Part shown: in pieces, positions 50,499 through 59,480 of the stretch
Layout of the letters: each line of letters opens with the position of its first letter
Numbering within the stretch: the stretch's first letter is position 1
Source: Microbacteriaceae bacterium PS02344
Lineage (GTDB): Bacteria; Actinomycetota; Actinomycetes; Actinomycetales; Microbacteriaceae
Assembly (NCBI GenBank): GCA_029959905.1
Contig: JASCNZ010000006.1
Location: 1-64,000 of the forward strand
Reading direction: 5' to 3'
Length of the DNA stretch: 64,000 bases
Program-made: the position numbers and the translations under genes
Notes under the pieces: generated by a model
What the model was told of the DNA's origin: nothing
The model's database searches: none
What the model saw: only the letters and a program-made list of their open reading frames with translations

Positions 50499-52574
50499 TC
50501 AGTCGCCGCCGCCGCGCACCAGCTCCAGGCCGGCGCCGGCGAACTGCCGCAGCGTGGCATCGGGAAGGAACGCCCGGGTCAGAGCGCCACCGATCCGGGC
50601 GAGGTCGCTCTCGTCGCGGTACAGCAGGTACAGGGTCTCGTACCGCGGGTGGAACTTCTGCTTGAAGCGGTGCAGCGACGCGAAACCGTAGACCGGCTCG
50701 AGCGCCTCCGAGAGCCGGTCGCTGAGCGCGGCGATGAGCCCGGCGTCGGGCGGGTACTCGTGTGCGAGGGGGGCGCCCGAGAGCGACATGATCGCGGCGC
50801 CCTCCTCCGAGAACTGGCGGGCGGATGCCCCGATCAGGAACTCCATGACCGGACCGAACCCGCCCTCGCGCCGACGCATGAGGTCGAGGGTCCAGCCGCG
50901 CACCGCGCCGCCCTCGCCGTACACCGGGAGCCACGACAGGAAGCCGTCGACATCGCCGTTCGGAGCCACCGCGAGGGCGACGCGCACCTCGGGGTCGGCG
51001 GCCTCCTCGAGCGTGCCGAGGGTGAACCGCATCTCGGGCAGATCCTTGTCGCCCACCCACGCCTCCGAGATCGCCCGCAGCTGCTGACGGATGCCCCAGG
51101 GCTCGTCCTTCAGACGCGTGAGGCGGAAGGTCATGTCCTCGCGTCCCGCACGGTTCAGCGAGGTGCGGACGGGCGCCCACTGCTTGCCGGTGAACTCCAG
51201 GCCCGGCAGGTCGACGATGGTGTCGTCGGCGACGACCAGGCTGCGCCAGCCCTCGGGCACGGCGGCACGGGTGGCCTCGTCGGCACTGAAGAAGCAGGGC
51301 ACGAGACCCGCGCCCTCCGCGGCGCGGATGAAGTCGGAGACGGCCTCGCCGCGGGCATCCGCCGGCCCGATCGGGTCCGCCAGCGCGAGCGCGACGCCGT
51401 TGCGGCGCTGGTACGCGACCACCCCGCCCGCGACCCGGGCGTAGGCGTTGCCCTCCCAGGTCGCCATCCATGAAAGGGTGCCGCCGCCGTGCGCCCGCAG
51501 CGCGTCTTTCACCTCGGCGACGTCGGGGGCCGGCGACGCTCCCAGTATCGAGCGGCGTCGCGCGCGGAACGCGCCCCGCACCGCCACGAGGAAGACCATC
51601 ACGATCACCCACAGGAACCCGTTCGCGAGCGCGAGCTCGGTCTCGCCGTCCCACCGCAGATCGACCTCGGCCTGGCTGGTGATCGTGATGAGGGCCGCGA
51701 TGAGCGCCGCGAGGAGCACGTTGAACGCCCCCAGCAGCAGCGCGATGGCCCACGCCCACCGGCGTCCGCGGCGCAGACCGCTGGTGAGCACCGCGATCAC
51801 CACGAGATCGATCGCGAGGTCGATGAATCCGCCCGACGCGGGCTCGGTGGGACCGAACGGGCCGTTCGTCGGCACGAGCACCGTGATGATCTCGACGGCG
51901 CCGAGCACGAGCACGCTGATGACGGCGATCAACCGCTGCTCGCGCACCGTCGTGCGGCGCACCCGCAGCGACCGGTCGACGATCAGGATCAGCAGCACCG
52001 CGAGCAGGTGCTCGAGGTCGGCGAGCGTGCCCCAGAACAGCATCGCGATGAAGACGAACCCCAGCAGTACCAGCCAGCCGCGCACCCGCCACGGCGCGCG
52101 GAAGAGTCCGACGGCGGCGGCGATGCACGCCATCGTGCCCCCGGACGCTCCGACGTCGAGCGCCTGCGCCTGTGTCGTCGCCCACTCCCAGGGGAACTGC
52201 GAGAGCACCAGGAGCACGAGCGCCGTCGCGAAGATCGCGAACAGCTGCCCGATCGCGTAGTACGCGACGGCGACCAGCGATCCGCGGCGGTATTCGAGAT
52301 ACCCCATGCCCCAGAAGCCAGAGATGGTGAAGAGGTACACCCACGGCTGATTGACGAAGAAGGTTCCGGTCAGCGGCGTCCACCATCGCCCGTCCGCGAA
52401 CTGCGGGAGGCCGTACGCCACGTCGGCGAACAGCGCCGAGTCCTCGAACGGGCGCCAGAGGCCCTGCCACACCACGCCCACCACGAGGATCAGCGCGACG
52501 AAGGTCAAGGTCGCGGGCATCCGCCGCAGCACGCCGCGCACCGGGTGCGATGAGGGCTCTCGTGCCTCGCTCAT
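50499..52574 (-). CDS. MprF-like protein: rhomboid-like membrane domain plus DUF2156 aminoacyltransferase
   Basis: 691 aa. The C-terminal ~320 residues form a DUF2156 (phosphatidylglycerol lysyltransferase-type) domain: SWMATWEGNAYARV, ALADPIGPADARGEAVSDF, FTGKQWAPVRTSLNRA and FASLHRFKQKFHPRYETLYL. The N-terminal ~200 residues are rhomboid-like rather than the MprF flippase: RWWTPLTGTFF, GASG (S144) in one helix and LEHLLAVLL (H189) in a later one. Membrane lipid aminoacylation is likely; protease activity is speculative. It is convergent with the MFS gene, 2 nt apart. Confidence 0.78.
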   Translation of the reverse strand: MSEAREPSSHPVRGVLRRMPATLTFVALILVVGVVWQGLWRPFEDSALFADVAYGLPQFADGRWWTPLTGTFFVNQPWVYLFTISGFWGMGYLEYRRGSLVAVAYYAIGQLFAIFATALVLLVLSQFPWEWATTQAQALDVGASGGTMACIAAAVGLFRAPWRVRGWLVLLGFVFIAMLFWGTLADLEHLLAVLLILIVDRSLRVRRTTVREQRLIAVISVLVLGAVEIITVLVPTNGPFGPTEPASGGFIDLAIDLVVIAVLTSGLRRGRRWAWAIALLLGAFNVLLAALIAALITITSQAEVDLRWDGETELALANGFLWVIVMVFLVAVRGAFRARRRSILGASPAPDVAEVKDALRAHGGGTLSWMATWEGNAYARVAGGVVAYQRRNGVALALADPIGPADARGEAVSDFIRAAEGAGLVPCFFSADEATRAAVPEGWRSLVVADDTIVDLPGLEFTGKQWAPVRTSLNRAGREDMTFRLTRLKDEPWGIRQQLRAISEAWVGDKDLPEMRFTLGTLEEAADPEVRVALAVAPNGDVDGFLSWLPVYGEGGAVRGWTLDLMRRREGGFGPVMEFLIGASARQFSEEGAAIMSLSGAPLAHEYPPDAGLIAALSDRLSEALEPVYGFASLHRFKQKFHPRYETLYLLYRDESDLARIGGALTRAFLPDATLRQFAGAGLELVRGGGD

Positions 52575-52580
52575 GCGCTC

Positions 52581-52622
52581 ACTGTAGCGACCGGACCCCG
52601 GCCGCGTGCAGCCGCCTAGACT
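52581..52622. promoter_or_regulatory. divergent -10 boxes, MprF-like and PLDc_N genes
   Basis: Minus-strand TACAGT (52581-52586), 6 nt before ATG 52574; plus-strand TAGACT (52617-52622), 6 nt before GTG 52629. Confidence 0.5.
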
Positions 52623-52628
52623 GGAGGG

Positions 52629-53003
52629 GTGGCGAGACTACTGATCGTCGGAGGCTTCCTGGCCGCCGTGTTCTGGGTGTTCAGCATCGTCGACTGCGCC
52701 GTGCAGCCGCCGACGCGACACCGGGGTGTGCCCAAGGGCGCCTGGATCGCCATCGTCGTACTGCTGCCCGTCATCGGCGGCATCCTGTGGTTCGCGATCG
52801 GACGTCGACGCAAGAACGACAGAGGATCCACCCGGCCTCTCGCCCCCGACGACGACCCCATGTTCCTGCAGGGCATCAGCAAGTCCGAACAGGATGCGCG
52901 CATCGCCCGCCTCGAAGAGGAGCTCGCCCGTCTCGACGACGAGAGCGACGACCCGCCGACATCCGGACCGGCCCCCGGGCCGACGCCCGAGCCCCGGCCG
53001 TGA
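52629..53003 (+). CDS. PLDc_N domain membrane protein
   Basis: 124 aa. Two membrane helices (residues ~4-24 and ~42-60) in the cardiolipin-synthase N-terminal (PLDc_N) arrangement, with VFSIVDCAVQPPTRHRGVPK and GGILWFAIGRRRK. A coiled segment near 85-105 and a Pro-rich end follow. Such proteins often precede menD in actinobacteria. GTG 52629 set by the -10 box. The TGA overlaps the menD GTG (GTGA). Confidence 0.85.
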   Translation: MARLLIVGGFLAAVFWVFSIVDCAVQPPTRHRGVPKGAWIAIVVLLPVIGGILWFAIGRRRKNDRGSTRPLAPDDDPMFLQGISKSEQDARIARLEEELARLDDESDDPPTSGPAPGPTPEPRP

Positions 53004-54700
53004 CGTCGTCGCCGGCGGCGCAGGCCGCGGCATCGCTCGTCGCTGAACTCGTCGCGCACGGTGTGCGCGACCTCGTGCTGTCGCCAGGGTCGCGATCGCA
53101 GGCGCTCGCGCTCGCCGCGGTGCGCGCCTCCGACGCCGGGCATCTGCGGGTGCACGTGCGCATCGACGAGCGCGTCGCCGGATTCACCGCGCTGGGCCTC
53201 GCGCGCGAGAGCGGCGTCCCCGCGGCCGTCGTCTGCACCTCGGGCACCGCCGCCGCGCACCTGCTCCCCGCCGCGATGGAGGCGTTCCACGCGGGGGTGC
53301 CCCTGCTGCTCCTCACCGCCGATCGTCCGCCCGAGCTGCGCGGCGTCGGCGCGAACCAGGCCACCGTGCAGCCCGGACTGTTCGCCCCGTTCGTGCGCGA
53401 TGCGGTCGACGCCCCGGTGCCCGACGGCGACGGCGCCGACTGGTCGGGTCTCGCCCCGCGGGCGGTCGCGGCGGCGATGGGGGCGGATGCTCCGCACGGC
53501 GCCCCGCCGGCGACCGGTCTGCCCGGTGTCGCGGGTCCGGTGCACCTGAACCTGCCCTCGCGCGAGCCGCTGTCGGGCGAGGCGCGCGCGGTTCCGTTCG
53601 TCGCCGGGGCGGCGCCGCGGCCCGTTCCCGCCGACCCGCTCGCGCTCGCCCGCGGCCCGCGCACGGTCGTGATCGCCGGGGCGGATGCCGGAGCCCCCGC
53701 CGAAGAGCTCGCGCACACCGCCGGCTGGCCGCTCATCGCCGAGATCGTGTCGGGGTCCCGCTACGGTCGACGCCTCGTGCACGGCTACCGATCCCTCCTG
53801 CGCCGAGACGACCTCGGCGGGGCGATCGAGCGCGCCGTGGTGTTCGGGCATCCGACGCTCAGCCGCGAGGTCGCCGCCCTGCTGTCGCGCGCCGACGTCG
53901 AGGTCATCGCCGTACGGCACGGCGGCGAACAGCTCGACCTCAACCACCGCACCCGCGCGGCGGCCGCCGTCGTCGTCGACCCCGCATCCGCGCCGAGCGC
54001 CGATGACCGGGCGTGGCTCGGCAGGTGGCTCGAGGCGTCCGCTGCGGCGCTGATCGACGTCGCCGAACCGGCCCCCGATCTCGACGCCCTCACCTCGACG
54101 GATGCCGCCGCCCGCCGCGATGCGGTCGCCGACGAGCTGGCGGCCGTGCGGCGCCCCCTCGACCGTGCGCTTCTCGTCGACGCGGTATGGAGGGCGACCT
54201 GGCCGCACGACCGGCTCGTGTTCGGATCGTCGCGTCTCGTCCGCGTCGCCGATGCCCAGCTGGCCGGCAAGAAGGTGCCCGTGCACGCCAACCGCGGGCT
54301 CGCGGGCATCGACGGCACGATCGCCACCGCGACCGGGATCGCCCTCGCCAGCCAGGTCGACGGCGGCCGGGGCGTCACGCGCGTGCTGCTGGGCGACCTG
54401 AGCCTGCTGCACGATGTCGGCGCGTTCCTGCTGCCGCCCGACGAGGGCGAACCCCGTCTGCAGGTGATCGTGGGCAACGACGGCGGGGGCACCATCTTCG
54501 ACGGACTCGAGGTGGCGGGCACAGCCCCTCGTGCCGACCTCGATCGCGCCTTCTACACGCCGCACTCCGTGCGGCTCGAGCACATCGCCCTCGCCTACGG
54601 GTGGGAGTACCGGCGCGTGACCACCCGGTCGGCGCTCGATCAGGCGCTCACGCAGCCGGTCGGCGGTCGCCAGCTGATCGAGGTGCCGCTGGCGCGCTGA
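53000..54700 (+). CDS. menD: SEPHCHC synthase
   Basis: 566 aa ThDP enzyme that joins 2-oxoglutarate to isochorismate, the first committed menaquinone step. LVLSPGSRSQALALAA opens the Pyr domain, the catalytic-type Glu is in RIDERVAGFTALGLA, and VGNDGGGTIFDGLE is the Mg/ThDP motif. The start is GTG 53000, overlapping the upstream stop; longer frames would run through the PLDc_N gene. Confidence 0.95.
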   Translation: MTSSPAAQAAASLVAELVAHGVRDLVLSPGSRSQALALAAVRASDAGHLRVHVRIDERVAGFTALGLARESGVPAAVVCTSGTAAAHLLPAAMEAFHAGVPLLLLTADRPPELRGVGANQATVQPGLFAPFVRDAVDAPVPDGDGADWSGLAPRAVAAAMGADAPHGAPPATGLPGVAGPVHLNLPSREPLSGEARAVPFVAGAAPRPVPADPLALARGPRTVVIAGADAGAPAEELAHTAGWPLIAEIVSGSRYGRRLVHGYRSLLRRDDLGGAIERAVVFGHPTLSREVAALLSRADVEVIAVRHGGEQLDLNHRTRAAAAVVVDPASAPSADDRAWLGRWLEASAAALIDVAEPAPDLDALTSTDAAARRDAVADELAAVRRPLDRALLVDAVWRATWPHDRLVFGSSRLVRVADAQLAGKKVPVHANRGLAGIDGTIATATGIALASQVDGGRGVTRVLLGDLSLLHDVGAFLLPPDEGEPRLQVIVGNDGGGTIFDGLEVAGTAPRADLDRAFYTPHSVRLEHIALAYGWEYRRVTTRSALDQALTQPVGGRQLIEVPLAR

Positions 54701-54762
54701 CGACTTCGGGTCGTGCGCCGCGGTGCGGCGACTGATGCCCTCGGGGTGCGCGGCGCCCGCCC

Positions 54763-54786
54763 CCCCCGGCGGCCGCCGCCCGGGGG
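54763..54786. other. GC-only inverted repeat between menD and ppk2
   Basis: CCCCCGG (54763-54769) pairs with CCGGGGG (54780-54786) around a 10-nt GC loop; no T-run. A weak terminator or simple GC-rich tract. Confidence 0.35.
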
Positions 54787-54820
54787 TGCGCCGACGCGCG
54801 GCACCGGGCAGGATGGGCGC

Positions 54821-55678
54821 ATGCACCACGAGCTGCCCGATGCGCACCACTGGACCCAGACGCTCCGCGTCGACGACGGCTTCCGTCTCGCCGACGTCGA
54901 CCCCGACGCGACCCCCGGCTATCACGGGCGCAAGGCCGACGGGGCGCGCGACCTCGCCGAGGGGCTGAAGACGCTGAGCGACCTGCAGGAACGCCTGTTC
55001 GCCGAGAGCCGCACCGGCACCGCGAAGGACGCGGTGCTGCTCGTGCTGCAGGCGATGGATTCGGCGGGCAAGGGCGGCATCGTGCGGCACGTCGTCGGGG
55101 GTGTCGACCCGCAGGGCATCAGCCTCGCGGCGTTCAAGGCGCCGACCGACGAGGAGCGGGCGCACGACTTCCTCTGGCGCATCGAGAAGCGGCTGCCCGA
55201 GCCCGGGTTCATCGGCGTGTTCGACCGTTCCCACTACGAGGACGTGCTCATCGGTCGCGTGCGGGGGCTCGCCGACGCGGCCGAGATCGAGCGCCGCTAC
55301 GACGCCATCAATGCCTTCGAGGCGGAGGTCGCCGCGTCGGGCATCCGCATCGTCAAGGTCATGCTGCACATCTCGCCCGACGAGCAGAAGTCCCGGCTCA
55401 TGGAACGTCTCGACCGGCCCGACAAGCACTGGAAGTACAACCCGGGCGACGTCGACGAGCGGCTGCGGTGGGACGACTACATGGCCGCGTACCAGACCGT
55501 GTTCGACCGCACGTCGACCGAGGCTGCGCCGTGGCACGTCGTTCCTGCGAACCGCAAGTGGTTCGCCCGGCTCGCGGTGCAGGAGCTGCTGCTCGCCGCG
55601 CTGCAGGACATCGACCCGCAGTGGCCGGTGGCAGACTTCGACGTCGACGCCGAGAAGAAGCGTCTCGCCGCGAGCTGA
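54821..55678 (+). CDS. ppk2: PPK2 family polyphosphate kinase
   Basis: 285 aa. Walker A QAMDSAGKGG, a second Asp-Arg motif FDRSHYEDV, and the lid arginines in SPDEQKSRLMERLDRPDKHW. It transfers phosphate between polyphosphate and nucleotides; the subclass (NDP- or NMP-specific) cannot be told by eye. CAGGAT 6 nt before ATG 54821 is a near-match to the leaderless box; no ribosome-binding site is seen. Confidence 0.92.
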   Translation: MHHELPDAHHWTQTLRVDDGFRLADVDPDATPGYHGRKADGARDLAEGLKTLSDLQERLFAESRTGTAKDAVLLVLQAMDSAGKGGIVRHVVGGVDPQGISLAAFKAPTDEERAHDFLWRIEKRLPEPGFIGVFDRSHYEDVLIGRVRGLADAAEIERRYDAINAFEAEVAASGIRIVKVMLHISPDEQKSRLMERLDRPDKHWKYNPGDVDERLRWDDYMAAYQTVFDRTSTEAAPWHVVPANRKWFARLAVQELLLAALQDIDPQWPVADFDVDAEKKRLAAS

Positions 55679-55702
55679 TCCCGGTGTCGCGGTGGTCCCG
55701 GG

Positions 55703-56956
55703 TCAGGCGAGGGCGTCGACCAGGGGGCGGAACTTCACGCGGGTCTCGAGCAGTTCCGACTCGGGGTCGGAGCCCGCGACGATGCCGGCACCCGCGTAGG
55801 CGGTGACGGCGATGGCGTCGTCGGTCGCGGTGAACTGCGCGCACCGCAGCGCGATCGCCCACTCGCCGTTGCCCGCGGCGTCCACCCACCCGACGGGGCC
55901 GGCGTAGCGGCCGCGGTCGAAGGGCTCGAGCTCGCGGATCACGCCGAGCGCGATGGTCGTCGGGGTGCCAGCGACGGCGGCGGTCGGATGCAGGGCCCCC
56001 ACGAGGTCGAGCGCCGACCCGCCGTCGGCGAGCTCGCCCTCGACGTCGGTGGCGAGGTGGAACAGGTTCGGCAGCTTCAGCAGGAACGGCTGCTCGCTCG
56101 CGGCGAGGGCGCGCGTGTGCGGGCGGAGCGACGCGAGCACGCTCTGCACGGCGTACTGGTGCTCGTCGAGATCCTTGCTGCTGGAGGCGAGTGCGGTCGA
56201 CGCGAGGGTGTCGGCGTCGGCATCGGCCCCGCGGGCCGTGGTGCCGGCGAGCACGCGTGCGGTGACGGTGCGCTCGTGCACGGTCACGAGCGTCTCGGGG
56301 CTCGCGCCGATGAGGCCGTCGACGGCGAACGCCCAGGTGTCGGGGTATCCGGTCGACAGTGCCCGCACGAGGCGACGCAGGTCGGAGCCGGCCGGGATGC
56401 TTCCGGTGAGGTCGCGGGCGAGCACGACCTTGCTCAGCTCGCCGCCGGCGATGCGTCCGAGTGCCTGGCGGACCGAGTCCTGGTAGCCCTGAGGGCTCTG
56501 TGCGCCCGGGCCGACCGTGCCGGCCCAGTGCGGGCCGTACGGCTCGACGGGGGAGGAGTCGGCGGGCGGGGCATCCGCATACCGGATGGTCGTGCGCCAG
56601 AAGCGGTCGCCGCGGCGCCCGATCACTTCAGACGGGATGACGAGGATGCTGTCGGCGGCCGACCGCTCGTCGAACGCGAGCGCCCCGAACGCGACGAGGC
56701 CGGTGCCGGGGAGTCGGACGGGGTCGTCGACGCGGGCGCTCTCGCCGATCCGGCGCCAGGCGGTGGCGAGCGCGGCGCTGCGGGGGCCGACCGCGCCCGC
56801 GGAGGCGCTCGCGCGGAGCTCGCGCAGGGGCTCGCCGACCGCGACGATCCCGTCACCGCGACGCAGCCACGCGAGCGGCCGGGAGGGCGAGGCGAACGCC
56901 AAGACGTCTTCGAGGGGTTCGATCTCCCGTGTCTCCACGACCAGCGCGCTGCTCAC
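55703..56956 (-). CDS. menF: isochorismate synthase
   Basis: 417 aa chorismate-binding enzyme making isochorismate for menD. GELSKVVLARDLTG, LIGASPETLVTVHE, LHPTAAVAGTP and GAGIVAGSDPESEL are conserved. It could in principle feed a siderophore, but the menD/menG context favours menaquinone. GTG 56956 follows TAGGCT by 6 nt. It is convergent with ppk2. Confidence 0.9.
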   Translation of the reverse strand: MSSALVVETREIEPLEDVLAFASPSRPLAWLRRGDGIVAVGEPLRELRASASAGAVGPRSAALATAWRRIGESARVDDPVRLPGTGLVAFGALAFDERSAADSILVIPSEVIGRRGDRFWRTTIRYADAPPADSSPVEPYGPHWAGTVGPGAQSPQGYQDSVRQALGRIAGGELSKVVLARDLTGSIPAGSDLRRLVRALSTGYPDTWAFAVDGLIGASPETLVTVHERTVTARVLAGTTARGADADADTLASTALASSSKDLDEHQYAVQSVLASLRPHTRALAASEQPFLLKLPNLFHLATDVEGELADGGSALDLVGALHPTAAVAGTPTTIALGVIRELEPFDRGRYAGPVGWVDAAGNGEWAIALRCAQFTATDDAIAVTAYAGAGIVAGSDPESELLETRVKFRPLVDALA

Positions 56957-56962
56957 CGCTCC

Positions 56963-57002
56963 AGCCTAATCTCCGTGCGGTGCGCGGCTCCCCGCCTAGG
57001 CT
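56963..57002. promoter_or_regulatory. divergent TAGGCT boxes, menF and DUF402 genes
   Basis: Both strands carry TAGGCT: minus 56963-56968, 6 nt before the menF GTG; plus 56997-57002, 6 nt before ATG 57009. Two leaderless promoters in a 52-bp gap. Confidence 0.55.
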
Positions 57003-57008
57003 GAGCGG

Positions 57009-57578
57009 ATGAGCACCGCCCGTCCCGAGCCCGGCACCCCGATGATCGTCCAGTGGCGCAAGTGGAACGGGTCGCCGCACTGGCGGCACGAGAGCGTCTA
57101 CCTCGGCGCCGACCGGTGGGGCGACTGGGTCGGACAGCCGACGGGGTGGCGCAGCCACCGCCCGGGGCGGGACTACCCGGCGGGCAACCCGAACGTGACG
57201 CTCCTGCCGCCGCAGGGCGATTTCGCCCTCACGGTGAACCGACGGCATCCGAAGGGGATGCGCATCTACATCGACCTGGCCTGGGACGTGCGCTGGAGCG
57301 ACGACCCGCTGCTCGCGACGGGTATCGACATGGACCTCGACGTCGTGCGCGTGGAGGGGGAGCGGGGTACCTGGGTCGACGATCGCGACGAATGGGCCGA
57401 GCACAGCCTTCGGTACGCGTACCCGTCCGACGTCATGACGCGCCTCGAGTCGTTGGCCCTCGATCTCGAGGACCGTGTGCGCAGCCGGGTCGCGCCGTTC
57501 GACGACGCGACGGCGGATGCCTGGCTCGACCGCCTCGAGGCTCTCGGGCTCGATGCGGGTTCACGCCGCCTACACTGA
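57009..57578 (+). CDS. DUF402 domain protein
   Basis: 189 aa. MIVQWRKWNGSPHWRHESVY, GMRIYIDLAWDVRWSD, TGIDMDLDVVRVEGERG and WVDDRDEWAEHSLRYAYPSD show the DUF402 fold, whose acidic residues bind a divalent metal; some members hydrolyse nucleoside di/triphosphates. The cellular role is unknown. It precedes menG by 4 nt, but menG has its own -10 box. Confidence 0.82.
   Translation: MSTARPEPGTPMIVQWRKWNGSPHWRHESVYLGADRWGDWVGQPTGWRSHRPGRDYPAGNPNVTLLPPQGDFALTVNRRHPKGMRIYIDLAWDVRWSDDPLLATGIDMDLDVVRVEGERGTWVDDRDEWAEHSLRYAYPSDVMTRLESLALDLEDRVRSRVAPFDDATADAWLDRLEALGLDAGSRRLH
57571..57576 (+). promoter_or_regulatory. -10 box TACACT, menG
   Basis: TACACT lies at the very end of the DUF402 gene and ends 6 nt before GTG 57583. 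Confidence 0.5.
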
Positions 57579-57582
57579 TCAG

Positions 57583-58311
57583 GTGACCCCGAACGAGCCC
57601 CGCGAGCCCAACCGCGCCGACCTCGGCAAGGACCCCGCCCGTGTGAGCGGCATGTTCGACCAGGTCGCTGCCGGGTACGACCGCACCAACACGGCGATGA
57701 CCTTCGGCAACGACGTGCTCTGGCGCGCCGCCACGACCCGCGCCGTCGCGCCGAAGCCGGGCGAGCGCATCCTCGACCTCGGCGCGGGCACCGCCTCGTC
57801 GTCGGCCTCGCTCGCCCGCAGCGGCGCCCAGGTGGTCGCCGCGGACTTCTCGCCGGGGATGCTCGCCGAGGGGGAGCGCCGCCACGGCGCGATGCGCAAC
57901 CTCTCGTTCGTGCAGGCCGACGCGACCGACCTGCCCTTCGGCGACGACGAGTTCGACGCGGTGACGATGTCGTACGCGCTGCGCAACGTCAACGACCCGA
58001 AGAAGGCGCTGCGCGAGCTGCTGCGGGTGACCAAGCCCGGCGGACGCCTCGTGATCAACGAGTTCTCGACCCCGCCCGGGGCGCTGTTCCGCGGGGCCTA
58101 CCGGTTCTACAACGACCAGGTGCTGCCGCGCGTCGCGCGAGTCGCCGGCACCAACGGCGAGGCCTACGACTATCTCAACGAGTCGATTCGCGCCTGGCCC
58201 GACCAGAAGCGTCTCGCCGCCTGGATCCGCGAGGCCGGCTGGGCCGACGTCGCGTACCGCAACCTGTCGTTCGGCATCGTCGCCCTGCACCGCGCGCGCA
58301 AGCCCCTCTGA
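57583..58311 (+). CDS. menG: demethylmenaquinone methyltransferase
   Basis: 242 aa UbiE/MenG SAM-dependent methyltransferase, the last menaquinone step. GMFDQVAAGYDRTNTAMTFG at the start, ILDLGAGTASSSASLA (SAM motif I), VTMSYALRNVNDPKKALREL and LLRVTKPGGRLVINEFSTP are family motifs. GTG start from the -10 box; upstream codons in frame belong to the overlapping DUF402 region. Confidence 0.94.
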   Translation: MTPNEPREPNRADLGKDPARVSGMFDQVAAGYDRTNTAMTFGNDVLWRAATTRAVAPKPGERILDLGAGTASSSASLARSGAQVVAADFSPGMLAEGERRHGAMRNLSFVQADATDLPFGDDEFDAVTMSYALRNVNDPKKALRELLRVTKPGGRLVINEFSTPPGALFRGAYRFYNDQVLPRVARVAGTNGEAYDYLNESIRAWPDQKRLAAWIREAGWADVAYRNLSFGIVALHRARKPL

Positions 58312-58340
58312 TGCGTCAGGCCCGCGTCGGTGGAGACCGG

Positions 58341-58346
58341 TAGGCT
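58341..58346 (+). promoter_or_regulatory. -10 box TAGGCT, polyprenyl synthase gene
   Basis: TAGGCT ends 6 nt before GTG 58353. Confidence 0.5.
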
Positions 58347-58352
58347 GATCCC

Positions 58353-59414
58353 GTGACTTCGAGCCCCGTTGCCCCGGGTTCGCGACTGGCGAGCCGACTC
58401 GGTTTCAGCGACCGTGTCTTCATCGGCCCTGCCGCCCGTCGCGTCGCCCGCTCCATCGAAGACGGCCTCGAGCTCGTCGAGACCGGGCTCGCCGCCGACG
58501 TGCGCGTCGCCGATCCGCTCGCCGACGCCGCGAGCCGCTACCTGTACGAGGCGGGGGGCAAGCGCATCCGCCCGGTGCTCACGCTCCTGGCCGCGCAGCT
58601 CGGCGACGGCAACACCCCCGAGGTGATCGATGTCGCCAAGGCGCTCGAGATCACCCACCTCGGCTCGCTGTACCACGACGACGTCATGGACGGCGCCGAC
58701 CGGCGCCGGGGCGTGCCCGCCGCGCAGACGGTGTGGGGCAACAACATCGCCATCCTCACCGGCGACATCCTGTTCTCCCGCGCGAGCCAGCTCATGTCGC
58801 GCCTGGGGGAGCGGGCCATCCGCCTGCAGGCCGACACGTTCGAGCGCCTCGTGCTCGGGCAGATGCACGAGACGCTCGGTGCCCAGCCCGATGACGACCC
58901 GATCGACTTCTACCTGCAGGTGCTCGCCGACAAGACCGGCTCTCTGATCGCCGCGGCGACCCAGGGCGGCGCGATCTTCTCGAACGCCCCGGCCGAGTAC
59001 GTCGAGCCGCTGCGCGTGTACGGCGAGAAGATCGGCGTGGCGTTCCAGCTGCTCGACGACGTGATCGACCTGTCGTCGAAGCCCGAAGACACCGGCAAGG
59101 TGCCAGGCACCGATCTGCGTGCGGGCGTGCCGACCATGCCGTACCTGCTGCTGAAAGCGGGCAAGGCCGCCGACACCACCGACCTCGCGGCGCGCATCGA
59201 CGACGGCGTGACGCGCATCGCCGACGGTGCCGACCCGTCGATCCTCGACGCCGCCCTCGCCGAGCTGCGCGACCACGCGGCCACGGCGCAGACCCTCGAC
59301 CTCGCCCTGGCGTGGACGCGCGATGCGATCGATGCGCTCCGTCCGCTCCCGCAGGGCACTGTGCGCGAGGCGCTGACGCGCTTCGCGAAGACTCTCGCCG
59401 AGCGCTCCAGCTGA
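58353..59414 (+). CDS. polyprenyl diphosphate synthase (menaquinone side chain)
   Basis: 353 aa trans-isoprenyl synthase. First Asp-rich motif LYHDDVMDGADRRRG, second LLDDVIDLSSKPEDTGK, plus GGKRIRPVLTLLAAQL. The position directly after menG argues for a heptaprenyl- to nonaprenyl-diphosphate synthase supplying MenA; chain length cannot be read by eye. Confidence 0.92.
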   Translation: MTSSPVAPGSRLASRLGFSDRVFIGPAARRVARSIEDGLELVETGLAADVRVADPLADAASRYLYEAGGKRIRPVLTLLAAQLGDGNTPEVIDVAKALEITHLGSLYHDDVMDGADRRRGVPAAQTVWGNNIAILTGDILFSRASQLMSRLGERAIRLQADTFERLVLGQMHETLGAQPDDDPIDFYLQVLADKTGSLIAAATQGGAIFSNAPAEYVEPLRVYGEKIGVAFQLLDDVIDLSSKPEDTGKVPGTDLRAGVPTMPYLLLKAGKAADTTDLAARIDDGVTRIADGADPSILDAALAELRDHAATAQTLDLALAWTRDAIDALRPLPQGTVREALTRFAKTLAERSS

Positions 59415-59480
59415 CCCGCTGTCGCGGCGGCGCTCCCGTCCCGCCGCGCGCCCGGGCCGCAGGCCCACGAAAGGACTCCC

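Noticed and set aside
52550..54700. menD starting at 52550 as a 716-aa protein
   Set aside because: The first 150 codons overlap the PLDc_N gene in another frame and have no family match; GTG 53000 gives normal length.
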